Positions 55,320 through 63,459 of a stretch of DNA of 64,000 bases are shown here, one piece after another. The stretch is from Elusimicrobiota bacterium (GTDB lineage Bacteria > Elusimicrobiota > Elusimicrobia > FEN-1173). Numbering within the stretch: the first letter of the stretch is position 1; the number at the start of each line of letters is the position of its first letter. The notes under the pieces are model-generated. The model saw nothing but the letters and a program-made list of their open reading frames with translations. It searched no databases and was not told the origin of the DNA. A program made the position numbers and the translations under genes. The stretch lies in the NCBI GenBank assembly GCA_016715645.1, contig JADJZR010000003.1:291265-355264 (forward strand). The letters run 5' to 3'.

Positions 55320-56563
55320 ACTCTCCGAATGGCGTCCAAAGCGTCGAGTTTCGCCGCCGCCCGGGCCGGATACAGGGTGGCCACCAACACGATCAGCACC
55401 GCCGCAACTCCCACCAACACAACATCTCCCGGCACCACCTTCACCGGCAACCGTTCCACATAGTATACGTCCGCCGGCAATTTCACGAATTCATACCGTT
55501 TCAACAAAACCGAAATCCCCAACCCCAACACCAGTCCTAACGCCGTCCCCATCAGCCCCATCAAAAATCCTTTCAAAAGAAAGATGCGTTGAATGCCCCC
55601 TTGGGTCGCCCCCATGGCGCGAAGAATCCCGATTTCACGGGTGCGTTGGGCGGTGACCAAAAGGAGGTTGGAGAGTATCGTAAACGCCGCCACCAAGGTG
55701 ATGAGCGTGAGAATGAGAAACATCACGATTTTTTCGAGTTTGAGGGCCGCAAACAGAGGCCGGTTCATGCCCAACCAGGAACGAACCAAAGCCGAGGATT
55801 GGAACCGCGATTGTATTTCCAAAGACGGTCTCTGAAAGGCGTCGGGGTTATTCAGTCGGACGCCCAACCCGCTGTAACGGTCTTTTAAGCCGAACAACTT
55901 TTGTGCGGTCGGCAGGCTTACCAGAGCCAGGGTGGAATCGTAATCGTAAAGACCCGTTTGAAGAAGACCTGCCACTTGAAACGAATAAAAGCGAGGGATC
56001 GAACCCAAGACCGCGTCGTCGGACCCCGGCACAGCCAACAACACCCGATCGCCAGGCAACAAACGCAAACCGTTCGCCAATTCTTTGCCCAACAGGATAG
56101 GAGCGGGGCCTTTTGCTTCGGTCGGTTCGACCAGAACCTGAAGATCTCCGTCCAGCACGCGGGCGCCCAATCCCGTCACGGCGGGTTCCCGATTCGGGTC
56201 GACGCCTTTGACCACAACGCCTTGGGTACCGCCCTCGGACTTGGCCAGGGCTTGGCCCATCACATATGGCGACCAGGCCACCACACCGGAAACCCCCTCA
56301 AAACGGTCGCCGTAATCACCCGCGGGCAATCCGTCGGTCGACCCGGGCTGAACCAACAAATGGGGTTGGGCGCCGAGTATTTTGTTGCGGATATCTTCCC
56401 GAAACCCCGTCATCACCGCCAAGGTCGCGATCAAGGCCGCCACGCCCACCGTCACGCCCGCCACCGCGATGGTCGACGTTAAAGACCCCCCCACGGTGCG
56501 ACGGGATCCTTTCAGATACCGCAAAGCCAAAAAGAATTCGTAGCGGGTTCGAATCGGGTTCAT
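55316..56563 (-). CDS. lolE: Lipoprotein-releasing permease LolC/LolE
   Basis: A 415-residue MacB/FtsX-type permease with one N-terminal helix (GSLTSTIAVAGVTVGVAALI), a large periplasmic domain (about 50-265) and three C-terminal helices (IVMFLILTLITLVAAFTILS; MGLMGTALGLVLGLGISVLL). The FLALRYLKGSR start and ILRAMGATQGGIQRIFLLKG coupling helix are typical. Only one permease gene is present, so it probably works as a homodimer (LolF-like) rather than a LolC/LolE pair. Confidence 0.9.
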   Translation of the reverse strand: MNPIRTRYEFFLALRYLKGSRRTVGGSLTSTIAVAGVTVGVAALIATLAVMTGFREDIRNKILGAQPHLLVQPGSTDGLPAGDYGDRFEGVSGVVAWSPYVMGQALAKSEGGTQGVVVKGVDPNREPAVTGLGARVLDGDLQVLVEPTEAKGPAPILLGKELANGLRLLPGDRVLLAVPGSDDAVLGSIPRFYSFQVAGLLQTGLYDYDSTLALVSLPTAQKLFGLKDRYSGLGVRLNNPDAFQRPSLEIQSRFQSSALVRSWLGMNRPLFAALKLEKIVMFLILTLITLVAAFTILSNLLLVTAQRTREIGILRAMGATQGGIQRIFLLKGFLMGLMGTALGLVLGLGISVLLKRYEFVKLPADVYYVERLPVKVVPGDVVLVGVAAVLIVLVATLYPARAAAKLDALDAIRRV

Positions 56564-56576
56564 TAAAGAACGCCCC

Positions 56577-58079
56577 TCACGAGGAGTGGGGACGAAGCAG
56601 AGGAAACAGGATCACCTCGCGAATGGAGTCGGCGCCGGTGAGGATCATCGTGAGCCGATCCACCCCGATGCCCAACCCGCCGGCCGGAGGCATGCCGTGC
56701 TCCAACGCGATCAAAAATTCTTCGTCGGCGGGCATGGCTTCGGCGTCGCCGGCCTTTCGTTGGCGGGCCTGGGCCTCAAAATGGGCCCGCTGAACGTCGG
56801 GGTCGTTTTGCTCGGAATAGGCGTTGGCCACTTCTTCGCCGCACAAAAACAATTCAAAGCGATCGGCGATGGCCAGCTGGTCGGGGGAGGCTTTGGCCAA
56901 CGGCGACAAAGCCGCCGGATATCCGTGCAAAAACGCCGCTGGGGGCAACCCCGGCAAAATCCGCTCGTCCAACACCGCGTCAAAACATTTCGCGTCGGGC
57001 AAACCGTCCACGTCGATGCCCAAAGACCCCGCGGCCGATCGCCATCCGTTGTCGCGGCACAAAGCGGCGTAATCCAAGCCCAACCGTTCCTTAAACAAAC
57101 CCGCCAACGAGACCCGCGCAAACGGCGAGGCCAAATCCACCGTTGATTTTCGGTAATTGAACTCCAACGACTCGTCGGCGCCCCGAACCGCCCGCGCGGC
57201 CCGCCGAATCAGGTCTTCCGTCAAATCCATCATGCCGTAAACATCCGTGTACGCCTGGTACGCTTCCAGAATCGTAAATTCAGGATTGTGTCGAGTGTCG
57301 ATGCCCTCGTTGCGAAACGCTCGGCCGATTTCAAACACGCGCTCCAGACCGCCGACAATGAGGCGTTTCAAGAACAGTTCGGGCGCGATGCGCAAAGACA
57401 AATTCAAATCCAACGCGTTGTGATGGGTCTCAAAAGGTTTGGCCGCCGCCCCTCCGGCGACCGCCTGAAGAATCGGCGTTTCCACTTCAATAAACGATTG
57501 ATCCGCCAACGTCCGGCGCAAGGACGACACCACCCGTTGACGGGCCAAAAAGCGCGCGCGCACATCTTCGTTGGAAAACAAGTCCACTTCCCGCCGTCGG
57601 TAGCGCACATCCACGTCGGTCATGCCGTGGAATTTTTCCGGCGGCGGACGCAAGGCCTTGGACAACAGAACCCAGGTTTTGGCGTGAAGCGTGATTTCTC
57701 CCGTCCGGGTGCGAAACGCAAATCCCGCCAGGCCCACCGTGTCGCCCAGGTCCACGCTGTTTTGAAACCGAACAAATTCGTCGCCGAGCTCGTCTTTTCT
57801 TAAATAGACTTGAATTTTTCCCGACAGATCTTGCAGGTGGGCAAAAATGGTTTTGCCCATATCGCGGCATGTCATCACGCGGCCGGCCACCGACACGATC
57901 TCATCGGATTTCCCTCCCTGGGGAAGGTCCGCGTACCGCGCCAAAAGGCTCGCCGCCGGCTGGGCTCCATCGAACCGAGCCGGAAATGGATTGGTTCCTC
58001 CCTGGCGCAACGCCGCCAGCTTGGCGCGACGTTGGGACATTAAATCGTCAAGAGAGGTGTGAACGGGGAAGGTGTTCAT
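56577..58079 (-). CDS. lysS: Lysyl-tRNA synthetase, class II
   Basis: A 500-residue class II enzyme: OB-fold anticodon-binding domain (about 60-160: SVAGRVMTCRDMGKTIFAHL), motif 2 FEIGRAFRNEGIDTRHNPEF and motif 3 GLGIGVDRLTMILTGADSIR. It charges tRNA-Lys. It starts 12 bp after the response-regulator gene and ends 13 bp before the lol permease gene on the same strand. Confidence 0.96.
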   Translation of the reverse strand: MNTFPVHTSLDDLMSQRRAKLAALRQGGTNPFPARFDGAQPAASLLARYADLPQGGKSDEIVSVAGRVMTCRDMGKTIFAHLQDLSGKIQVYLRKDELGDEFVRFQNSVDLGDTVGLAGFAFRTRTGEITLHAKTWVLLSKALRPPPEKFHGMTDVDVRYRRREVDLFSNEDVRARFLARQRVVSSLRRTLADQSFIEVETPILQAVAGGAAAKPFETHHNALDLNLSLRIAPELFLKRLIVGGLERVFEIGRAFRNEGIDTRHNPEFTILEAYQAYTDVYGMMDLTEDLIRRAARAVRGADESLEFNYRKSTVDLASPFARVSLAGLFKERLGLDYAALCRDNGWRSAAGSLGIDVDGLPDAKCFDAVLDERILPGLPPAAFLHGYPAALSPLAKASPDQLAIADRFELFLCGEEVANAYSEQNDPDVQRAHFEAQARQRKAGDAEAMPADEEFLIALEHGMPPAGGLGIGVDRLTMILTGADSIREVILFPLLRPHSS

Positions 58080-58091
58080 TTCAGGGAGACG

Positions 58092-58460
58092 TTAAGCGCG
58101 TTTGTCCAAGGCGGCCTGGACGCGGGCGCGCAGATCTTGGATATCGAACGGTTTTGCCACAAAATCCACCACGTTGGTGAACACTTGGAAGGTGTCTTTC
58201 ATCCCTTCGCGCCCGGTGAGGACCATCACGGGAAGATCCCGCGTGGCGTCTTCAGCCTGGAGGTTGGACATAAACGTGTAGCCGTCCATTCCGGGCATGG
58301 TGACATCGAGCAAAATCAAATGGGGAGTTTGGCGTTTGAGATGGTCGAGCGCGTCCTCGCCTCTCAACGCCGCGGTGATCTGGTGGCCGTCTTTTTCCAA
58401 CAGAAGGCGAAGAAGTTCCACCGTCTCTTTTTCGTCGTCAACGATTAATATTTTGGCCAT
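58092..58460 (-). CDS. Single-domain response regulator
   Basis: A 122-residue receiver domain only: acidic pocket VDDEKET, phosphorylation site Asp52 in LILLDVTMPGMDGYTF, switch residue in MVLTGREG and the Lys in FVAKPFDIQDL. No output domain, so it is either a CheY-like signalling partner or a phosphate shuttle. It is the first gene of the lysS-lol-ilvE unit, with a near-consensus promoter ending 6 nt before the ATG. Confidence 0.92.
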   Translation of the reverse strand: MAKILIVDDEKETVELLRLLLEKDGHQITAALRGEDALDHLKRQTPHLILLDVTMPGMDGYTFMSNLQAEDATRDLPVMVLTGREGMKDTFQVFTNVVDFVAKPFDIQDLRARVQAALDKRA

Positions 58461-58466
58461 GAGGGC

Positions 58467-58495
58467 ATGGTATCAATCCCGAACTCCTCTGTCAA
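58467..58495 (-). promoter_or_regulatory. Leaderless promoter of the response regulator
   Basis: TTGACA (58495-58490), 17-bp spacer, TACCAT (58472-58467), then 6 nt to the ATG at 58460. The -35 is perfect and the spacing places the transcript start on the start codon. Confidence 0.7.
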
Positions 58496-58516
58496 AGCAG
58501 ACCGACCCAAAAACCG

Positions 58517-58948
58517 CTACTTTTTGTTTTGGAACCGGTCCAACAATTGATTGATCAAATCCGCCAAACTTTGCAACTCGTCGCCCCGCCGTAAATGAAT
58601 GGGCGGAACCGGGCCCTTGGATTGGAGGGCTTCCCGCAACGTCTTTTCAAACCGAAAGAGCGGGCCCGCGATTTTGTGGGAAATAAAAATCGACAGGATC
58701 GGGATGACGATGATGAAGATCAGTCCACTGGCCAGCATCCACAATTGAAGTGACTTGAGCGGTTCCAAAAGAACCGGATCGCCGAATTCGGGCTGGATCA
58801 TCCGAATCACCAAAAAGGCATGGGCTTCCATCAACGCCAAAACAAACGCCAAAACACCGCCGATCATGAGCGCGTACTTTCCCTGAAGCTTCTTGTTGAT
58901 CAAAAACGTGCGGCGCATGGCTTTATAGTTTGGTGCGGGTGTCTGCAT
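58517..58948 (-). CDS. Two-helix membrane protein with a HAMP-like tail
   Basis: A 143-residue protein with two membrane helices (about 25-48: YALMIGGVLAFVLALMEAHA; about 70-93: LWMLASGLIFIIVIPILSIF) and a C-terminal segment FISHKIAGPLFRFEKTLREA followed by a DELQSLADLINQLLDRF helix. The last part reads like a HAMP domain. There is no kinase or methyl-accepting domain, so it may be a membrane partner of a separate signalling protein. GGAGG precedes the ATG at 58948; a near-consensus promoter lies 60 bp upstream. Confidence 0.7.
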   Translation of the reverse strand: MQTPAPNYKAMRRTFLINKKLQGKYALMIGGVLAFVLALMEAHAFLVIRMIQPEFGDPVLLEPLKSLQLWMLASGLIFIIVIPILSIFISHKIAGPLFRFEKTLREALQSKGPVPPIHLRRGDELQSLADLINQLLDRFQNKK

Positions 58949-59007
58949 AACATCCTCCGTGGATCTGCGTGCCGCTTAAGCCCACTCTTTCGGGCGCCGT
59001 TTCCGCA

Positions 59008-59036
59008 AGTATAAGTCCCAAACGATTAAGTTTCAA
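59008..59036 (-). promoter_or_regulatory. Promoter of the HAMP-like membrane protein
   Basis: TTGAAA (59036-59031), 17-bp spacer, TATACT (59013-59008). It overlaps the 3' end of prfB, so the gene can be expressed independently of prfB. The transcript would have a leader of about 50 nt. Confidence 0.65.
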
Positions 59037-60169
59037 GGGCTGATTTGCGCGGGGGGGCGCCCGACAGTTTCCATTCCAGATAAGCGTGGATGAACGGGTT
59101 CAGTTCTCCGTCCATGACCGCTTGGATTTGGCTGGACTCGAAACCGCTTCGGGCGTCCTTCACCAGCTGGTAGGGCATGAACACATACGAACGAATTTGG
59201 TGTCCCCAGGCGATGTCGCCTTTTTCGTCGTAATGTTTTTCGGTGACGGCACGCTGTTTTTCCATTTGAAGATCGTACAGCTTGGCTTTTAGAAGTTTCA
59301 TGCACAGGGCGCGGTTTTTGTGTTGACTGCGTTCCACCTGCGACGACACAATGATCCCCGTTGGCAGGTGGGTGAATCGGACGGCCGACTCGGTTTTGTT
59401 AACGTGCTGGCCCCCCGCGCCGCCGGAACGAAAGGTGTCAACTTTTAAATCGACTTCTTTAATGTCCACCGGGATATCGTCGTCGATTTCCGGGATCACG
59501 TCGCAGGCGGCGAACGACGTGTGCCGTCGGGCGTTGGCGTCGAACGGCGAGATCCGCACCAACCGATGGACGCCGATTTCGGATTTCAAGTTGCCGTAGG
59601 CGTATTCGCCCGAGACCATGAATTCCGCCCGTTTAAACCCGGCGCCTTCCCCCGGCATGAGCGAAGTGATCTCAACGGAAAACCCATTTTTTTCCGCCCA
59701 GCGGGTGTACATCCGAAAGAGCATTTCCGCCCAATCGCACGATTCGGTGCCCCCCGCGCCGGCGTGGAGAGAGACGATGGCGTTTTTGGCGTCCATGGGC
59801 CCCGACAGCTTGGCGCGAAACACCATGTCTTCCAAGCGGGTTTTGAGATCCGCCACGCCCCGGGCCAGTTCGGCCCATTCGGCTTCGCCGCCGGCCTCAC
59901 GGCATAACTCGTCAAGGGCGCCCAAATCAAGAAACGACGATTCCAACCGATCGTATTTTTGAAGCAACGTTTTAAGGGCGTTGGTTTCGCGCAACGTCTT
60001 CTGCGCGGCGGAAGGGTCCGACCACAGTTCGGGTTTTAGGGATTCGGCCTCGAGGGTTCGCAGACGATCGCGTTTGGCCGTAACGTCAAAGAAACCTCCC
60101 CAGCTGGCTCAAAGACGATTTCAGTTGCGCAAGCTGTTCGGTGTAATCAATGGGAATCATTTCCGCCAT
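59026..60169 (-). CDS. prfB: Peptide chain release factor 2, expressed by programmed +1 frameshift
   Basis: Translation starts at the ATG at 60169 (MAEMIPIDYTEQLAQLKSSL), reads 27 codons to an in-frame TGA (60088-60086) and continues in the +1 frame (DVTAKRDRLRTLEAESLKPE) for 353 more residues, 380 in all. The body has the release factor signature RSGGAGGQHVNKTESAVRFT with the catalytic GGQ. The anticodon-like SPF tripeptide appears in LVRISPFDANARRHTSFA, which identifies RF2 rather than RF1. RF2 recognises UGA and UAA, and low RF2 favours the frameshift (autoregulation). A promoter (TTGACA-18-TATGAT) ends 7 nt before the ATG. Confidence 0.95.
60085..60101 (-). promoter_or_regulatory. prfB programmed +1 frameshift site
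   Basis: On the minus strand GGGGAGG (60101-60095), three bases, then CTT-TGA-C (60091-60085). The internal Shine-Dalgarno spacing and the CTTTGAC slip site reproduce the Escherichia coli prfB signal. Confidence 0.92.
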
Positions 60170-60176
60170 GGACAGC

Positions 60177-60206
60177 ATCATACCCGCCCAAGCGGCTTGT
60201 TGTCAA
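60177..60206 (-). promoter_or_regulatory. prfB promoter, leaderless or nearly so
   Basis: TTGACA (60206-60201), 18-bp spacer, TATGAT (60182-60177), and 7 nt to the start codon. It lies 17-46 bp from the left end of the IS element. Confidence 0.65.
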
Positions 60207-60283
60207 TGTCGCGGCAAAAGATGGGTGCACTACCACGATCTCGGTTGATTTTTTTTAATCTGTATGCTATTATATATAACAAC

Positions 60284-60667
60284 ATGCAGTCAAACCGAAA
60301 ACTCAGCTTACTTCGTCGGCGCCTCTTGACGCTGATCGAGAACCCCGCCGGTAAAAGCCTTCTGGACGTGTTCCTCGCGCCGGGGCCCTTGGCCCGCGGA
60401 ACGGTGTATACGCTTCGCCGAAAATGTTCAAAACCCTCCTGCCGTTGCGCGCGGGGGGAACCCCACACCACGGTGGTTCTGACCGCCAGCGTTCAAGGCC
60501 GAACACGGCTTTGGACCCTGCCCCCCGATCGGGTGGGCCTGGCCCGAGAATGGACGGAGCGATACCGCCAGTTCCGGCAAGCGCGAGATCGGTGGGTGAA
60601 ATGGCAGAGGGAGATTCTACGCTTGATCGATGCGATGGGGCGATCTCGCATCCACCCCCTTCCATGA
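60284..60667 (+). CDS. Accessory ORF of the IS element (DUF6788-like)
   Basis: A 127-residue basic protein starting at the ATG at 60284, preceded by an AT-rich stretch with TATGCTATTATATATAAC promoter-like sequence. It contains GTVYTLRRKCSKPSCRCARG, a Cys-rich motif, and a C-terminal YRQFRQARDRWVKWQREIL helix. Small proteins like this accompany ISKra4-type transposases. Its end overlaps the transposase start by 4 bp. Function unknown. Confidence 0.6.
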   Translation: MQSNRKLSLLRRRLLTLIENPAGKSLLDVFLAPGPLARGTVYTLRRKCSKPSCRCARGEPHTTVVLTASVQGRTRLWTLPPDRVGLAREWTERYRQFRQARDRWVKWQREILRLIDAMGRSRIHPLP

Positions 60668-62059
60668 ACGAGACGGATTTTCTGACGTTATCAAAAGGAA
60701 ACTTTGGGAGGATACGTTATTCCATGACGAAAGACATGACCCTGTCGGAATTGGCGGTGTTTGCGGAGAGCCTCGGCCGTGAGCTGGCCCAGGCGATGCT
60801 CACATCGCGTTTGGAGGAGGACCCCCGAACGCATCCCCAGGAGGCCCGCTGTCGACATTGCACAGGACGGTGGCGGTTTCAGAATACAGCGCAACGGCGG
60901 GTGATTCAAACGGCGGTGGGACCCATTGAATACCGGCGGGCCTATGGTGTCTGCGACCGGTGCGGACACACGGGCGCGCCGCTGGATGAGGCGCTGGGGA
61001 TTCCGCCGTTTGGTCCCAGCGTGGAGACGCGCAAGAAGATTTGCCACGCGGCGGTGGTGGGGCGATCTTTTGAAGCGGGGCGAGAGATCCTTCAGGTTCA
61101 TTCCAACGTTGATCTGAGCGCCAAACACGTGCGATGGATCGCGGGAACGGAGGGGCGCGTGCGCAAAGAGCGCGATCAGGAACGGACCTCCCCTATCAAG
61201 CCGGGGCGCGCCCCGCGTCCACGACGCAGGCGCCGAGACTGCTGGTGATCGCGGCGGACGGCGGACGGGTGCAGACGCGATCGGCGGATCCTCGGGAACG
61301 GTGGAAGGAGGACAAAATCGGCATCGTCTACGACGCGACGGCCACCCCCAGCCGCACGTTCCCCGGGGGTGAATACGAAGGCGCGAAGGCAAAAACAAAC
61401 CTACGGGCCACCTGGCCGACTGGGGAGGCCATGGGTGGCTGTTACGTGTGGAAGCCGAACGCCGGGGATACGCCCGCGCCGAAAATCGCTTATTCGTGGC
61501 GGATGGAGCTCGGTCGATCCGCGAGCTCAAGAACCTGCATTTCCCGGAAGCCACGTTTATTCTTGATTGGGCCCACGCCGCCGAGCATCTCTCCGACTGC
61601 GCCAAAGCCGCCTTCGGAGAGGGAACGCCGGATGCCCTCCGCTGGTTTGAGGACCACAAGGAGTTGCTCTGGGAGGGAAAATCCGACCGGATCATCGCCG
61701 ATCTTCGTTGTTTATCCGACCGGCTGGGACCACCGACCGAAACCGATTCGGAGGCATCTCCGCGCCGAGTCCTCCACCAAAACGCCACCTCCTATTTTCC
61801 CAACAACCAAACCGCGATGGATTATCCCCGCTTCCGGGAGAACGGATGGCCCATTGGATCCGGGGTGGCCGAAGGCGCTGTCAAGCAATTCGGCTTGCGC
61901 ATGAAGGGAAGTGAGAAGTTTTGGAATGGATTTCAGCCCACCGAAACCCAGCCTCCTCATCAAACGGGGGCCGAAGAAATGCTCGCCTTGTGTGCCCTTT
62001 ATCACTCCGAAGACGGCCGATGGGATCGCCACTGGCACGAACGCGCTCAGCCGCGCTGA
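60664..62059 (+). pseudogene. ISKra4-family transposase with two frameshifts
   Basis: The coding sequence starts MNETDFLTLSKGNFGRIRYS and includes a zinc-finger-like CRHCTGRWRF and CDRCGHTG region. Near 61205-61215 a one-base indel moves the reading into APRLLVIAADGGRVQTRSAD, the DDE-type core, and near 61438 another indel moves it into AERRGYARAENRLFVADGAR, FILDWAHAAEHLSDCAKAAF and NGWPIGSGVAEGAVKQFGLR, ending at 62059. The catalytic regions are all present across frames. Two single-base changes would restore a protein of roughly 460 residues. Confidence 0.85.
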
Positions 62060-62197
62060 TGATAACGTCACGCTCGTCCTACGTCCTGTTGATGTTTTTT
62101 ATCGCCTTGTAGCCGCCTCCTCCTGATTTGTCGCCCTCCCGATTCGATTTACAGTCGAACTAGGCGAGATGGAGGTAATGCACCCGCAAAAGATGGA

Positions 62198-62818
62198 TCA
62201 GGCGGCTTTGGGCGGGGTGTTGGACTTGGCGTTTTCGTTCATCACCCGGGAGAAACAGTCCGGGCAAATTCCGTGGGTAAAGGTGGCCTCGGTGTGTTCG
62301 GCCAAATAACTTTCCACCTGGCGCCAATAATCTTGGCCTTCGCGAATTTTTTTGCAGTAGGCGCAAATGGGCAGCAAACCCCGCAAACTCTTGATTTGAG
62401 CCATCGCTTCCGTCAAATCCCGAACCCGGTCGGCCAAACTTTGCTGAATCGACAACACCCGCCGCCCGACCTCGATGCGCGCCCACAATTCCCCCGCGTG
62501 GAACGGTTTCGTCACATAATCGTCGGCTCCGGACAACAGGCCCATCATTAAATCGTCTTTGCTGTTTCGAGAGGTGAGCAAAATCAAATAACAGGTTTGC
62601 AAACTGGCCTTGGCCCGAGCCAATCGACACACCTCCAGCCCTTCCATGTCCGGCATCATCCAGTCCAAAAGCGCCATGCGAGGAGGATCGGGCTGTTGCA
62701 AAATTTCCCAGGCTTCCCGGCCGTTGGTGGCGGGGACCACTTCCAAATTCCATCGTTCCAAAGCGCGGGTCAGCGTTTCCAGCGTGGTTGGATCGTCGTC
62801 GGCGACAAGGATTTTCAC
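62198..62818 (-). CDS. Response regulator with C-terminal Cys-rich module
   Basis: The start is best placed at the GTG at 62818, one base past the Hpt gene's stop codon, giving 206 residues. The receiver domain has ADDDPTT, phosphorylation site Asp52 in ALLDWMMPDMEGLEV and Lys in DDYVTKPFHAGEL. After a short helix comes LPICAYCKKIREGQDYWRQV and FTHGICPDCFSRV, a C-x2-C...C-x2-C module common at the end of environmental receiver and PAS proteins, possibly metal binding. It is operonic with the Hpt protein and probably receives phosphate from it. Confidence 0.85.
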   Translation of the reverse strand: MKILVADDDPTTLETLTRALERWNLEVVPATNGREAWEILQQPDPPRMALLDWMMPDMEGLEVCRLARAKASLQTCYLILLTSRNSKDDLMMGLLSGADDYVTKPFHAGELWARIEVGRRVLSIQQSLADRVRDLTEAMAQIKSLRGLLPICAYCKKIREGQDYWRQVESYLAEHTEATFTHGICPDCFSRVMNENAKSNTPPKAA

Positions 62819-62819
62819 G

Positions 62820-63200
62820 TTAAGCCTCCTTGGGCGGAAATTCAACCGAGGACAAATAATCTTTAAACCGACCAAACTCCGATTCGGCGATATCCAAAGC
62901 GGGCTGAGCTTTCGTTAAATCGCCCCGTTTTCCCATCTCTTCCAACTCCAAAAATATCTCCGAAAGGCCCGACGCCCCGGCGTTGAGGGCCGATCCTTTC
63001 AACTGGTGGGCCTTTTGACGCACGCCAACCGCGTCTCCGGCGCTTAGAGCGGCACCCAATAAAGGAAGGACCTCTGTCACCGTATTGATAAATCGCTGAA
63101 AAACGAAGGATTTAACCCCTTCGGCATCCATGTCCAGGGTTTCTTTCAACTCAAAAAATCGGGCGGCATCCAGCGGAGGAGCGTTGGTGTCATTGGTCAT
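62820..63200 (-). CDS. Histidine phosphotransfer (Hpt) protein
   Basis: A 126-residue helical protein (start MTNDTNAPPLDAARFFELKE; an ATG at 63221 is the alternative). The phosphoacceptor histidine lies in VRQKAHQLKGSALNAGASGL, the classic H-x2-K-G/S motif. It would carry phosphate between a hybrid kinase located elsewhere and the response regulator that follows directly. Confidence 0.82.
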   Translation of the reverse strand: MTNDTNAPPLDAARFFELKETLDMDAEGVKSFVFQRFINTVTEVLPLLGAALSAGDAVGVRQKAHQLKGSALNAGASGLSEIFLELEEMGKRGDLTKAQPALDIAESEFGRFKDYLSSVEFPPKEA

Positions 63201-63290
63201 AACGGCCTCGATTGCGGTCATTCATTCCCCGCGCATACCTTATCGACAAAACCCGCCATTCCTTAACACCCCCCACCTGAATAAATTATA

Positions 63291-63390
63291 AATAGGGGAC
63301 GATGATAGTTTAATAACTTAATCGGCAACGCCGATATTTCACCCTTCGATTTTTTCGGCTATGTTATTAAATTATCACCGTCCCCTAATT
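63291..63390. repeat. 100-bp palindromic AT-rich element
   Basis: The left arm (63291-63317, TAGGGGACGATGATAG then TTTAATAAC) and right arm (63363-63390) are inverted copies with few mismatches, around a central stretch of about 45 bp. No gene. It resembles small non-autonomous palindromes (REP or MITE type) and lies between the Hpt gene and the glnN terminator. Confidence 0.6.
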
Positions 63391-63403
63391 TTTGATCAAA
63401 AGA

Positions 63404-63440
63404 AAAACCCCGCCTTTGTTTAGAGAGCGGGGTTTTTCTT
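63404..63440 (-). terminator. Intrinsic terminator of glnN
   Basis: AAAAACCCCGC pairs with GCGGGGTTTTT across a 13-nt loop, 20 bp past the glnN stop. T runs on both sides allow termination in either direction. Confidence 0.85.
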
Positions 63441-63459
63441 TAAAGAAGACAGCGAATGA

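Larger units (their letters stand above)
60223..62185 (+). mobile_element. ISKra4-like insertion sequence with 9-bp target duplication
   Basis: A 1963-bp element with 21-bp terminal inverted repeats matching at 18 of 21 positions (left GGGTGCACTACCACG at 60223-60243; right end 62165-62185). It is flanked by the identical 9-bp sequence GCAAAAGAT at 60214-60222 and 62186-62194. It carries a small DUF6788-like ORF and a frameshifted transposase. A 9-bp duplication fits the ISKra4 group. It inserted in the gap between prfB and the 62198-62818 regulator, just past the latter's stop. Confidence 0.88.
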
